From DASUPK01 sp963833375 (GTDB lineage: Bacteria > Actinomycetota > Thermoleophilia > Solirubrobacterales > 70-9), in NCBI GenBank assembly GCA_963833375.1, contig CAWHXR010000010.1:744001-808000 (forward strand): 64,000 nucleotides of DNA, in the 5' to 3' direction. Positions 52,602 to 61,226 of this stretch are shown here, piece after piece; position 1 is the stretch's first letter, and the number at the start of each line of letters is the position of its first letter. The notes below the pieces were generated by a model, which did not search any database, was not told where the DNA came from, and saw nothing but the letters and a program-made list of their open reading frames with translations. A program made the translations under genes and the position numbers.

Positions 52602-52820
52602 TCACCACTTCAATTCGATTTCGAGCTCTCGCTCCTCGGTCTCGACCTCGAGCTCGACCTTGAAATGCACCTCATCGGGAACATGGACATTGATCTTCAT
52701 CCCGCCTTGCTCGAACTCGACGTCGTTGTTTCGCGCCAGCATGTCGGCCAGCGCACGAAGGCGGTTGGCCACTTCCTCGCGTCCCAGGGTCTCCTTCTTC
52801 TCGATCTCGATGATGTCCAT
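52602..52820 (-). CDS. Amphi-Trp domain protein
   Basis: A 72-residue protein matching the amphi-Trp family: IIEIEKKETLGREEVANRLR, LADMLARNNDVEFEQGGMKI, then acidic amphipathic strands ending LEIELKW with the terminal Trp. Function unknown; it is often found beside stress and membrane-lipid genes. AAGGAG precedes the ATG. It follows the DAG-kinase-like gene. Confidence 0.8.
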   Translation of the reverse strand: MDIIEIEKKETLGREEVANRLRALADMLARNNDVEFEQGGMKINVHVPDEVHFKVELEVETEERELEIELKW

Positions 52821-52855
52821 CTCTGCTCCTTGTCGGTCGCGGTTGGGAACCCTGT

Positions 52856-54175
52856 TCACGCCAAATTGGTGTGACCGGGATCGGGGGCAGCGGCGCCCGT
52901 GGTCTCTCGGCCGGCGGCGCGCCGCAGCAGGGTGCGGATCCCGTCTCCGATGCCTTCGGGAATCGCGGCGGAGGGCGAGGCGCCGGGGTGCTGGCGTGCG
53001 ATCCGCACCCGCAGGACGGAGGGCCGGATGCGGAAGCGAAGGGGGGCCTGGAGAGCGAGCGCCTCGCCATCAATGCCGGCGGCGATCGGGCCCTCGGCGC
53101 GGACCTCGAACTCGGGGGCCGACCACTCACGCCATGGTCTTTGGAGCAGCCTTCCGCCGTCCCTGTGCCCGGTGGGCGCGCCGGCGATTGTGATCCCGAG
53201 CAGTCCGTCGTCGATACGTGGCCGGGTGCCGGACCCGACCGCCTTGCCGAGCCGGTAGCGGTTGTTGGAAACCAGGATCGCCGCCCCCGATGAGTGCTCA
53301 CTGCCGCCCGGCCCGGTCCATTGCAGGTCGATGCCCTCGCCCTCGGGTCCGAGCGCGTCGGGCAGCGTGTCGAGGATCGTCCGCAGCTTCGCCTCCCGAT
53401 AGCCCTCGCGTTGGACCGCCTCCGCATAGAGGCCGAGCGAGACGTTGTTGACGAACACTCGGCCGTTCACCTCTGCGAGGTCGACCCGGCGCTCACCGCC
53501 GTCGACGAATGAGTCGAGCGCGCCGACGACGTCGTCGCGATCGACGCCGAGGTCGAGAGCGAAGTGATTTCGGGTCCCGGCGGGGATGCATGCATATGGC
53601 AAATCGAGCTCGGAGGCGATTGCGGCAACGATCGCCTGCGAGCCGTCGCCGCCGGCCATCGCCAGCCCGTCGGCGCCGGCGGCGACCGCGTCGCGCACCA
53701 GCTGCTCGAGGTCTGTGCCGCGTGTGAGCTCGATCGGCTCGATTCCACGCGCTCGCGCCTCGTCCGCGAGCTTGAACCTCTCGGCCTTGCCTCCGCCCGA
53801 CTTCGGGTTGAAGAAGAGCACTGGGTGCGCCGGCGGCACGGCGTCGGCGAGGGGGACGTGGATGGAGACGGCGGCCTTGGCCGCGGTGACGGCGCCGAAC
53901 GCCGCCGCCGCGACGAGGATCGCCTCCGGCACGCCGCCGTCGAGGATGACGATGAGCACGCACGCGAGCACGAGCAGCGCCGCGCAGCCCAGGCCGGCGA
54001 CCCTTGCGATGCCGCGACGGATCAGCCCGTACCATCCCGCGACCGCGGCGCCGATCAGCAGCGCAGCCACGATCAGTCCGCGCGGGAACTCGGTGATCGT
54101 CGAGTAGGCGGCGGCGGCGAGCACCAGCCCGCCCAATCCGATCGCCAGGATTGCCGCCAGCCGGGCCTTGTTCAT
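52856..54175 (-). CDS. Diacylglycerol/lipid kinase-family protein with membrane domain
   Basis: The 439-residue protein has four N-terminal membrane helices (about residues 5-100, LAAILAIGLGGLVLAAAAYS, GCAALLVLACVLIVILDGG). A DAGK catalytic domain follows: HPVLFFNPKSGGGKAERFKL, LAMAGGDGSQAIVAAIASEL (GGDGS ATP loop), IPAGTRNHFALDLGVDRDDV and GIDGEALALQAPLRFRI. It probably phosphorylates a membrane lipid. The start at 54175 is set by the first helix. Confidence 0.85.
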   Translation of the reverse strand: MNKARLAAILAIGLGGLVLAAAAYSTITEFPRGLIVAALLIGAAVAGWYGLIRRGIARVAGLGCAALLVLACVLIVILDGGVPEAILVAAAAFGAVTAAKAAVSIHVPLADAVPPAHPVLFFNPKSGGGKAERFKLADEARARGIEPIELTRGTDLEQLVRDAVAAGADGLAMAGGDGSQAIVAAIASELDLPYACIPAGTRNHFALDLGVDRDDVVGALDSFVDGGERRVDLAEVNGRVFVNNVSLGLYAEAVQREGYREAKLRTILDTLPDALGPEGEGIDLQWTGPGGSEHSSGAAILVSNNRYRLGKAVGSGTRPRIDDGLLGITIAGAPTGHRDGGRLLQRPWREWSAPEFEVRAEGPIAAGIDGEALALQAPLRFRIRPSVLRVRIARQHPGASPSAAIPEGIGDGIRTLLRRAAGRETTGAAAPDPGHTNLA

Positions 54176-54197
54176 CGGTCCACGAGGTGAGCTCGCA

Positions 54198-55610
54198 TCA
54201 GACCACGGTCTCCGCCGTGATCCGGCCCGACTCGGCGGCTTCGACGACCGCCGCGTAGTCACGCTCGTTCTGGTCGGCATAGGCCTCCGCGAACTCCGCC
54301 AGGGCGCGGTCGAAGGGGTCGCCGCGGCCGAGGTAGGCGGCGATCGCGACGCTGTCGCCGGCCCGAGCGTGGGCGCGAGCCAAGGTCCGGCCGCAGACGC
54401 CGGCGTAGTAGGCGAGCGCGGTCGGGTTCATCATTTCGACCAGCGCCGAGCCCTTCGCATCCCAGAGCTGGCGCACGTAGTAGTCGCGCTGGACGCCGTC
54501 GACGTCACTGGTACGCACCCAGCCGAGCATGATGTCGCCGGCGGCCTGCATCAGCCGCTGGCCCTCGACGACGCGCTGACCGTGCTGCTCGTGTTCGCTC
54601 GCGCCCAAGAAGGGCTCGAGCACCGATGCCTCCGCCTCCTTGAACTGCAGAAACAGCGGATCGGCGTTGTCGCGGCCGAGCAGAAGCATGATCCAGGCGC
54701 GCGTTCCGACGCTGCCCACGCCGACGACCTTGCGGGCGGCATCGACGTAGCGGAACCGCTCGAGCAGTTGCCGGCGGTCGCCGGGCAGCGTCGCGCGGTA
54801 GGAGCGGATCAGGGTCTGGAGCGCCTCGTCGAGGGCCCGATGCTGCTTGGCGTCGAAGAGTTCGTGGATCGGGACGATCACCGGCGGGTCGTTGCGGATC
54901 CTCAGCTCGCCGTCGACCGCCTCGGTCAGCTTGCCGAAGGCCCTGAGGCTGTCCTTCGAACGCGCCTTGGCGATGTTCTTCTCAGCACGCCTGAGCTGCT
55001 TCCTCGTTCCGACCTCGGCCGCGCGCGCGAGGATCTCCTCGACGTGGACGCGCGAGTACCAGGTGTCGAGGGTGCGCTCGGCCGCATGTCCCCGCATCGC
55101 CTCGCGGTATGAGCGGCCGACCTCGAGGTTGACGACCGCGCGGGCTTTCTTGGCGAAGCCGCGATCGCGCCCGGCGATCGCGAAGCTCGCCGCCAGCCGC
55201 TTGAGGTCCCACTCGAACGGACCGGGCAGCGTCTCGTCGAAGTCGTTGACGTCGAACACCAGGGTCCGATCGGGTGCGGCGAAGGTGCCGAAGTTCGAGA
55301 GGTGGGAGTCACCGCAGAGCTGCGTGTTGAGGTCGGTGCGCGGCTGCGCCGCGAGGTCGGCGGCCATCAGGTAGGCCGCGCCTCGATAGAACGTGAACGG
55401 TGAGACCAGCATCCGCCCGTAGCGCAGGGGAACGAGCTCGGGAACCCGTGTGGCCGCCTGCTCCTCGAGCAGGTCGACCGGATCATGCCGGCCCGGTGCC
55501 GGCTCCCATGCCGCGTGAGCGCTGCGCGGGACCTCCTTGCGCGTGCGGCGGCCGCGCTCGGTGCGCTCCTCCACGCTCGGGTGCGCTGCGATGGCCTGTT
55601 TGGGGCTCAT
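54198..55610 (-). CDS. DUF2252 protein, second full copy
   Basis: A 470-residue paralogue of the gene at 41888, with RYGRMLVSPFTFYRGAAYLM, LCGDSHLSNFGTFAAPDRTL, VNDFDETLPGPFEWDLKRLA, RKVVGVGSVGTRAWIMLLLG and QFKEAEASVLEPFLGASEHE. Kinase-like GDSH/DFDE layout; substrate unknown. It precedes the DAG-kinase-like gene by 22 bases on the same strand, so an operon is likely. Confidence 0.85.
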   Translation of the reverse strand: MSPKQAIAAHPSVEERTERGRRTRKEVPRSAHAAWEPAPGRHDPVDLLEEQAATRVPELVPLRYGRMLVSPFTFYRGAAYLMAADLAAQPRTDLNTQLCGDSHLSNFGTFAAPDRTLVFDVNDFDETLPGPFEWDLKRLAASFAIAGRDRGFAKKARAVVNLEVGRSYREAMRGHAAERTLDTWYSRVHVEEILARAAEVGTRKQLRRAEKNIAKARSKDSLRAFGKLTEAVDGELRIRNDPPVIVPIHELFDAKQHRALDEALQTLIRSYRATLPGDRRQLLERFRYVDAARKVVGVGSVGTRAWIMLLLGRDNADPLFLQFKEAEASVLEPFLGASEHEQHGQRVVEGQRLMQAAGDIMLGWVRTSDVDGVQRDYYVRQLWDAKGSALVEMMNPTALAYYAGVCGRTLARAHARAGDSVAIAAYLGRGDPFDRALAEFAEAYADQNERDYAAVVEAAESGRITAETVV

Positions 55611-55742
55611 GCCTCGAGGCCGCGGACTCGCGCAGCGCGCGGCAAAGCGAGCCGCTCGGCGAGCTGGAAGGGAGCGAGCAGGTCGATGGTCTTACGGATC
55701 AGAGGACGGGGCCCGGTGGCAGTCGCTGTGGCTCGCACGCCG

Positions 55743-56192
55743 CTAGGCGAGCGCCGCGGCGATCTCGCCGATCGCCTCTCGCTCCGCATCGCTGACGCGC
55801 TCGCCGCGCAGGCCCATGAATCCCTCCTTCCGAGCGTTCGCGGCGCGGTCGGCGAGAATCAGCACGAACTTCTTGTAGTCCTCGAGCTCCTCGCGCGTCG
55901 CCTTCTCGTCGAGCAGCTCGACCGCGTCGCGGAGGCTCTGCAGGTAGGCCTCCTTGAACTCCTCCGGCGAGTCGTAGTGGCTGGTGTCCGCCTCGGGCTT
56001 CGCCGAGACGATCTCGTCGAGCAGCTCGCTGTCGCCGCTTTCCTCCTTTGCCTCCGCGTAGAACTTGGCCATCGAGAAGGTCTCGCGAATCGAGCCTCCG
56101 CGATCCGCGGTGATCACGACCATCCCGGCGTTCGGCGGAGCCTGCAGCAGCAGCTCCCACTCCTCGGCACTGAACTCAGATTTACCCGTCAT
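55743..56192 (-). CDS. Hypothetical acidic helical protein
   Basis: A 149-residue protein starting behind GGAGG: SAEEWELLLQAPPNAGMVVI, GGSIRETFSMAKFYAEAKEE, LLDEKATREELEDYKKFVLI and a helical tail. The pattern recalls the TerB-like/DUF group of all-helical proteins but no firm match is claimed. It lies downstream of the SHOCT gene on the same strand. Confidence 0.6.
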   Translation of the reverse strand: MTGKSEFSAEEWELLLQAPPNAGMVVITADRGGSIRETFSMAKFYAEAKEESGDSELLDEIVSAKPEADTSHYDSPEEFKEAYLQSLRDAVELLDEKATREELEDYKKFVLILADRAANARKEGFMGLRGERVSDAEREAIGEIAAALA

Positions 56193-56229
56193 CCTGACCT
56201 CCGATTTCTCGAGCGTTCATGACCGTCGC

Positions 56230-56526
56230 TTAGCTGGAACCCAGCAGCTTCGCCTTCTCGCGCTCGAACTCCTCATCCGAGAGCACGTTCTGCTCGTGAA
56301 GCTCGCCGAGCTGCTTGAGCTGCTCCATCACCTCAGGGGTCAGTCCGCCTGCCGCGGCGGGCTCGGCCGCCTGGCCGGGCTCGCCGGGCGCAGCCTGCTG
56401 TGGAGCTGCTGCCTCCTGCTCCTGCTGCGCTTCCTTCGCGTCATGGTGCTTCTTGGCGGCCACGGCGGCCCCGCCGATCGCGGCGGCGCGTCGCCTGCGC
56501 TGACGTCTGTCTCCTCCTAGTGGCAT
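56230..56526 (-). CDS. SHOCT-domain protein
   Basis: A 98-residue protein with a basic N-terminus, an Ala-rich stretch (AAAIGGAAVAAKKHH), a Gln/Ala/Pro linker and a C-terminal SHOCT motif (MEQLKQLGELHEQNVLSDEE, FEREKAKLLGSS). SHOCT modules mediate oligomerisation or membrane association. AAGGAGG precedes the ATG at 56526. It follows the small membrane protein at 56589 and is probably co-transcribed. Confidence 0.75.
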   Translation of the reverse strand: MPLGGDRRQRRRRAAAIGGAAVAAKKHHDAKEAQQEQEAAAPQQAAPGEPGQAAEPAAAGGLTPEVMEQLKQLGELHEQNVLSDEEFEREKAKLLGSS

Positions 56527-56588
56527 CTTCAAGTCCTCCTTGATTCGATTGCTCTGTTCCCATTTCGCGTCATCTGCGGCTAGTTGGG

Positions 56589-56753
56589 CTACGCCCGCGC
56601 AGGACCGGAGAAGGCACCGAAGATCCAGAGGATCGGGAAGAAAATCCCAAAGAAGAAGAGCCATCCGTGTCCGTTGCGGAGCGTGCTCAGGCCAAGCCAG
56701 AGGAAAAGCCCGATGTACACCACCGCAAGGAGAATCCAGAGCCAGGTACCCAT
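56589..56753 (-). CDS. Small two-helix membrane protein
   Basis: A 54-residue protein: MGTWLWILLAVVYIGLFLWL, then WLFFFGIFFPILWIFGAFSG. Two membrane helices joined by a short polar turn, a type often paired with SHOCT proteins in actinobacteria. It is first in the minus-strand operon 56753-55743, and its promoter region carries the paired palindromes at 56826 and 56871. Confidence 0.65.
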   Translation of the reverse strand: MGTWLWILLAVVYIGLFLWLGLSTLRNGHGWLFFFGIFFPILWIFGAFSGPARA

Positions 56754-56790
56754 TCGAATCCCTTCCGTTGGTTGGTCCAGGCCAACGTAC

Positions 56791-56886
56791 TGCCTCCGCC
56801 CCCGACCTTAGGCCCGGCCGCTGAATTCACCTGGGTGAACGCGGGATTCCCGCGCCCTTGGAGGAAACGGAATCACCCAGGTGATT
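56791..56886 (-). promoter_or_regulatory. ~96-bp promoter cassette copy 1 with two palindromic operators
   Basis: TTCACC-TG-GGTGAA (56826-56839) and AATCACC-CA-GGTGATT (56871-56886) are 46 bases apart, 73 and 118 bases upstream of the ATG at 56753. The whole segment recurs at 60224-60320 in the same orientation and with the same distance to a minus-strand gene. Confidence 0.65.
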
Positions 56887-57129
56887 CGTACTGCTCGGGG
56901 TTCAGCTCCGGGACTCTTGGATTCGCTGTACCGCCGAGCACGGTGATCATTTCGACCACGTAGATAGAGGACGGAAGGTGCATCGCTACCGTCTCCTGCC
57001 GCTTCCGATGCCTGAGGGCGCGTACTAGTGCAGTCCGCATGTCCGCATATATCTCCCGAGTCCACGGGAAGCGGACAATCCTGCAACGCCCGATTCGCGA
57101 AGCGAGGCACGTCGCGTAGGCTTCCGCCC

Positions 57130-57442
57130 ATGGAGGTCGGGACGACACAGCCGCGGCTGGCAGCGATCCTCGCCCTGGGCGGCACGCGGTGGGCCGGAGT
57201 TCCGTTTGGCCGGCGTCCGGGCACCGCCCTCGAGGCGGACTCGGCCGAGATCGCCATCCACGTCCGTCTGCCGCCCCGCTGCCTGCTCGTCGAGTAGCCG
57301 CGAGCTCGAAGCCCGCTCCACGGCGCCGCGGTTTACGGCCTACGCCCACCCGATCCAAGAGACGGTCAAGGGCGGTCCGGTGCTGTTCATCCGCGGCGAC
57401 GAGGCCGAGGAGGCCTGGCCCATCATCGACCCCGTGATGTGA
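57130..57442 (+). pseudogene. zwf (glucose-6-phosphate dehydrogenase) remnant
   Basis: Two short pieces of G6PD survive in different frames: GGTRWAGVPFGRRPG with EADSAEIAIHVR (to a stop at 57297), and GGPVLFIRGDEAEEAWPIID with PVM (to a stop at 57442). The ~110 residues normally between them are shortened to ~65 and the N-terminal two thirds are missing. Nothing else is supported in 57443-57611. Confidence 0.6.
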
Positions 57443-57611
57443 TGAGGCGTGGTCGCCGGGGGACGTCTCGTTGCAGGACGATGCCGCGGGCGGACCGCGC
57501 CGGGGCACCCCGCTCTGACGGCAGGCCCGTGATGGCAACCGACGAGGATGGGCCAGGGAGGGCAGCCGGCAGGTCGTCGGACATCCGCCGCCGCTCGCCG
57601 AGGGCAAGCTC

Positions 57612-59819
57612 GTGCCGCCGCGCGTGCGCCGCGCCATGGTTGACCGCCCGCGCATCCTCCGCGCGCTCGATGCCGGCGCCGGCACCGCGCTAACGCTCGT
57701 CGGGGCGCCGGCGGGCTACGGGAAGACGACGGCCGTCCGGAAGTGGTGCGCGACCCAAGACGCCGGGTTGGCGTGGGTCACCCTGGACGCCGGCGACAAC
57801 GACCCGAGCCGGCTGTGGACTTACGTCGCGACGGCGATCGACCGGGTTCGCCCGGGCCTGGGCCGACCGGCGTTTGATCGGCTGAGCGTCGCAGGAAGCC
57901 CTGTCGAGCACGTCGTCGACGAGCTGATGAGCGGCCTTGGCCGCTGCGGGGAGCCCGTGATCCTCGTGCTTGACGACTTCCACACCGTGGCCGAGCGGGA
58001 CTGCCTGACGTCGATCGACTACGCGCTCCTCCGCATGCCCGAGAACGTGCGCGTGATCGTCAGCACGCGGATCGACCCGGATATCGGGCTTCCACGGCTG
58101 CGTGCCTCCCAACAGCTCACCGAGCTGCGGGCGAGCGACCTCGCCTTCACCTCGCCCGAGGCGACTGCGCTGCTTGTGACTCAAGGCAAGCTGGAGCTGA
58201 GCGCCGAGCAGATCGACCTGCTGGTCGAGCGCACGGAAGGCTGGCCCGCAGCGCTGGTCCTCGCCGGCATCTGGCTGCAAGCCGTGGACGACCCATCCGC
58301 TGCGGTGTCCGCGTTCGGCGGTGACCAGCGCTTCGTCGCCGACTACCTGAGCACCGAGGTCCTCGCGGCGCTCGACGAAGACCACCGCGCCTTTCTGTAC
58401 GGCGTCGCCGTGCTTGGCCAGTTCACGCCGGAGCTGTGCGACGCAGTTCTCGACCGGGGCGACTCGGCCGATAGGCTTGCCGAGCTCGAGCGCGCCAACC
58501 TTCTCCTGTCTCGACTCGAGCGCGGCGACCGCTTTCGCATCCACCCGCTCTTCGCCGAGCATGCGCAGGCGCAGCTGGATGCGTCCGATCCGGGGGCGTC
58601 GTCACGCATCCATCTCCGGGCCGCGACGTGGCTCCGGGCGCGGGGCGATGCGATGGATGCGATCGCCCACGCGGCGGCTGCAGGTGAGCACGAGATCGTC
58701 GCGGAGCTGCTCGCCGAGCACCTCCTGGCGCTCATACGCAGCGGTGCCGGCCGGACACTTCTCCGCTGGGCGCACACCTTGCCGGACGACGTCCTGATGG
58801 CACGTCCGGAGGTCGCCGCCTTCGCGGCCGCCACGACCGTGCTCATTAGCGCGGGCACGATGGAGCGGCGGCGCTACCTGGGGCTCGTCGACCGGGCTCT
58901 CTCCGAGCGGCCCGAGGCGGCGAACGCTGACGTCGAGTGCGTGGCCCGCTTCGTTCAGGCGTTCTCGATCGAGGGGGGCGTCGGCCGGGCGGTGGACAAC
59001 GGCCGCCGTGCCGTTGAGCTCGCGGAGGCCACTTCCGACGAGTTCGTCCCGGGCACTCTGGCAGCGTACGCCCGGGCGCTCTACTTCGACGGCCAGCCCG
59101 AGAAGGCACGGGCCGCCGCACTTCGCGCCCTGGAGCATCCGGAGATCAGCCGCGCCGTGCCGAGCATGATCCATGCGCGCGCGACGCTGGCGCTGGTGGC
59201 CGTCGGGGAAGACCGGCTGTCCTCGGCTCGCACTCACGCCGAGCGGGCGAAGGAGGGGGTCGGGCAGATCGGGATGGGTCGGAGCTGGCTCGGCGCGAAC
59301 GTCTCCGCCGCGGTGGGCGCCCTGCTCGCGGCGGAGGGGGATCTCGCGGAGGCCGAGCGTGCGCTCGCCACCGCCGAGAGCTTCTTCCGCGACGACGTGC
59401 CGACCATCCATCACGTTTGGCTGCTCGCGCTGATTACCCGGGTGCGCGTCCGTCGCGGTCGCCTGGATCGAGCGGAGGAGACTCTGCAGCTGGCGCGCGA
59501 GGCGCTCGTCGAGCTCGCCGACGCCGGCTTCCTGCCGGCGCTTGTCGGTGAAGTCGAGCGTGAGCTCGCGCTGGCAAGGGACCGAGCGAGCACCGGTGCC
59601 GCCCTCGAAGCGCCGAGCGAGGCCGAGCTCGCTGTGCTGAGGCTGCTCGTCAGCGACCTCTCGACGCGCGAGATCGCCGAGCATCTCTTCCTGTCCGCCA
59701 ACACGGTCCGCTCGCACCAAAGGGCCCTGTACCGGAAGCTCGGCGCCCACTCGCGCAGCGAGGCGATCGCGCGTGCGACCGCGCTCGACCTGCTGGACGA
59801 AACGGAATCGCCCGGGTGA
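57612..59819 (+). CDS. Large ATP-binding LuxR-family (LAL) regulator 2
   Basis: A 735-residue MalT-like regulator: Walker A LTLVGAPAGYGKTTAVRKW, Walker B EPVILVLDDFHTVAERDC, winged region LVERTEGWPAALVLAGIWL, a long TPR-like helical domain and C-terminal LuxR helix-turn-helix (APSEAELAVLRLLVSDLSTR, EIAEHLFLSANTVRSHQRAL). The GTG at 57612 is preceded by GAGGG, but in-frame upstream codons AEGKLVPPRV also fit the family, so the true start may be earlier. It is paralogous to regulator 1. A palindrome overlaps its stop codon. Confidence 0.85.
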   Translation: MPPRVRRAMVDRPRILRALDAGAGTALTLVGAPAGYGKTTAVRKWCATQDAGLAWVTLDAGDNDPSRLWTYVATAIDRVRPGLGRPAFDRLSVAGSPVEHVVDELMSGLGRCGEPVILVLDDFHTVAERDCLTSIDYALLRMPENVRVIVSTRIDPDIGLPRLRASQQLTELRASDLAFTSPEATALLVTQGKLELSAEQIDLLVERTEGWPAALVLAGIWLQAVDDPSAAVSAFGGDQRFVADYLSTEVLAALDEDHRAFLYGVAVLGQFTPELCDAVLDRGDSADRLAELERANLLLSRLERGDRFRIHPLFAEHAQAQLDASDPGASSRIHLRAATWLRARGDAMDAIAHAAAAGEHEIVAELLAEHLLALIRSGAGRTLLRWAHTLPDDVLMARPEVAAFAAATTVLISAGTMERRRYLGLVDRALSERPEAANADVECVARFVQAFSIEGGVGRAVDNGRRAVELAEATSDEFVPGTLAAYARALYFDGQPEKARAAALRALEHPEISRAVPSMIHARATLALVAVGEDRLSSARTHAERAKEGVGQIGMGRSWLGANVSAAVGALLAAEGDLAEAERALATAESFFRDDVPTIHHVWLLALITRVRVRRGRLDRAEETLQLAREALVELADAGFLPALVGEVERELALARDRASTGAALEAPSEAELAVLRLLVSDLSTREIAEHLFLSANTVRSHQRALYRKLGAHSRSEAIARATALDLLDETESPG

Positions 59820-59821
59820 TT
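59806..59821. promoter_or_regulatory. Palindrome AATCGCC-CG-GGTGATT at the LAL stop
   Basis: A one-mismatch copy of the 16-base site found at 56871 and 60305, sharing the flank AACGGAATC. It overlaps the TGA of the LAL gene and may be an operator or a recombined end of the repeated cassette. Confidence 0.5.
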
Positions 59822-59873
59822 CGCCCGCGATCGCGAAAGACGCGCTCGACGACGCGCGGGTCAAGTCACGAGG

Positions 59874-60173
59874 CTACGTCTCCAGAGGGAGGCCGGCGCT
59901 CTTCCAGTGCCTCATGTTCCCTTCGAGGGCCTCCGTATCGCGATACCCACGGTGGCCCAGAACCTTCCTGGCAATCCAAGCTCGCTCGCCACCGTGGCAG
60001 GTGATCACCATCTTCTCCTGCGGTAGATCGCCGCTCTTCGCCAGGATCTTCCCGAGTGGCGCATTGACGGCGCCGGGAATGTGACCCCGCTTGAACTCGG
60101 GTTTCGTGCGCACGTCGACAACCAGCGGCGCGTCGCCCGATTCGATCCGCTGGACCAGTTCTTTGGCCTCCAT
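59874..60173 (-). CDS. Single-domain rhodanese
   Basis: A 99-residue sulfurtransferase domain: LVVDVRTKPEFKRGHIPGAV, NAPLGKILAKSGDLP and the active-site loop VITCHGGERAWIARKVL, with Cys followed by HGGER. It transfers sulfane sulfur. The ATG at 60173 has AAAGGA at suitable spacing. The operator-bearing repeat begins ~50 bases upstream. Confidence 0.85.
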   Translation of the reverse strand: MEAKELVQRIESGDAPLVVDVRTKPEFKRGHIPGAVNAPLGKILAKSGDLPQEKMVITCHGGERAWIARKVLGHRGYRDTEALEGNMRHWKSAGLPLET

Positions 60174-60223
60174 GTCGAGCACCATCCTTTCCGTTCGGCT
60201 TCCCCTTATCAGGACGACGGTAG

Positions 60224-60320
60224 TGCCTCCGCCCCCGAGCTTGGGCCCGGCCGCTGAATTCACCTGAGTGAACGCGGGATTCCCGCGCCACTTGGAGGAA
60301 ACGGAATCACCCAGGTGATT
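60224..60320 (-). promoter_or_regulatory. ~96-bp promoter cassette copy 2 with two palindromic operators
   Basis: TTCACC-TG-AGTGAA (60259-60272) and AATCACC-CA-GGTGATT (60305-60320) lie 86 and 132 bases upstream of the rhodanese ATG. On the other side the nearest start is GTG 60369. It matches 56791-56886 nearly base for base. Confidence 0.65.
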
Positions 60321-60368
60321 TGCGCGCGATTCCGGGGTTGATGCGTCGGTGCGTGCCATGCTCGGCGC

Positions 60369-60686
60369 GTGTCTGTGAGGACGTACCGGCTTACCGTCGA
60401 AGGAGAGCTCGGCGACCACATTGCGTCGGCCTTTCCCGGGATGACGCTCACACGCGGTGGCGGCACCACGACGCTGACGGGCGCGCTGCGCGACCAGGCC
60501 GAACTTCAGGGCGCGCTCAAGCGCGTCTCTGACCTCGGGCTCGTCCTGCTCGAGACGAAGGCGGTCGAGGACCGTTCTGAACAGCCCAACACCGAAAACG
60601 GGTTTGTCCAGGCGACCGGGCCTGGCTTTGAACAAATCGGCATCACCGCCGGTCGGGTGAGGCACAAGAAAGGAGTGGACCCATGA
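60369..60686 (+). CDS. Small conserved actinobacterial protein
   Basis: A 105-residue protein from a GTG: YRLTVEGELGDHIASAFPGM, TTTLTGALRDQAELQGALKR, VSDLGLVLLETKAVED. This ferredoxin-like pattern is common in small actinobacterial proteins of unknown role. The ~35-residue C-terminal extension is not typical. The stop overlaps the next ATG (ATGA), so the two are coupled. Confidence 0.65.
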   Translation: MSVRTYRLTVEGELGDHIASAFPGMTLTRGGGTTTLTGALRDQAELQGALKRVSDLGLVLLETKAVEDRSEQPNTENGFVQATGPGFEQIGITAGRVRHKKGVDP

Positions 60687-61075
60687 GAAGCCAATTGACG
60701 GATATGGAACCGGTTGACGACTACGTCACCCAGAACACCCCGGGCCTCAAGATCTGGCAGGAAGTCTGGGGCGACATGCAGTGCGCCTACCACGTCTTTG
60801 CCCCGGGTACTGACTTCACAGAGCTGCTGGCGCCAATGCCGGACGGCCTGTGCGGGGTTCCACACCACGCCTACATCATCAGCGGCACGCTGAAGGTCAT
60901 CTACAAGGACGGGACCACTGACGTCTGCAAGGCCGGCGACGTGTGCTTCTGGCCGGCTCCGCACAACTTCATCTCAGAGGAAGGGGCCGAGATCATCCAG
61001 TTCAGCGGTGCTGGCGCCCTGGCAGCGCAGGCCGCGGTCATCGAGGAGCTTATGGCCAAGCAGGCAAAGGAGTAG
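60683..61075 (+). CDS. Cupin-domain protein
   Basis: A 130-residue single cupin barrel: HVFAPGTDFTELLAPMPDGL, VPHHAYIISGTLKVIYKDGT and KAGDVCFWPAPHNFISEEGA, with the His-His pair and later His for a metal. No enzymatic identity can be given. It is coupled to the preceding gene and followed by an unknown protein. Confidence 0.75.
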   Translation: MRSQLTDMEPVDDYVTQNTPGLKIWQEVWGDMQCAYHVFAPGTDFTELLAPMPDGLCGVPHHAYIISGTLKVIYKDGTTDVCKAGDVCFWPAPHNFISEEGAEIIQFSGAGALAAQAAVIEELMAKQAKE

Positions 61076-61226
61076 GCGGTCGGAGCCGTCGACCGACCGC
61101 GGTTGTCAGGTTCGGCCGCTGTGTTGGGGCGGGGCTTGTCCGGAATGGCAGGCCCGCCTCCCGGACGCCTTCAATCACCTCCGTTTCCCCGACTGCACAT
61201 GCAAGAAAAGAAAGCGAGTTGACGGT

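Noticed and set aside
56890..57010. A short minus-strand frame ending near the operator pair (MHLPSSIYVVEMITVLGGTA)
   Set aside because: About 36 codons, no ribosome-binding site, and its end lies inside the repeated regulatory cassette; not supportable as a gene.
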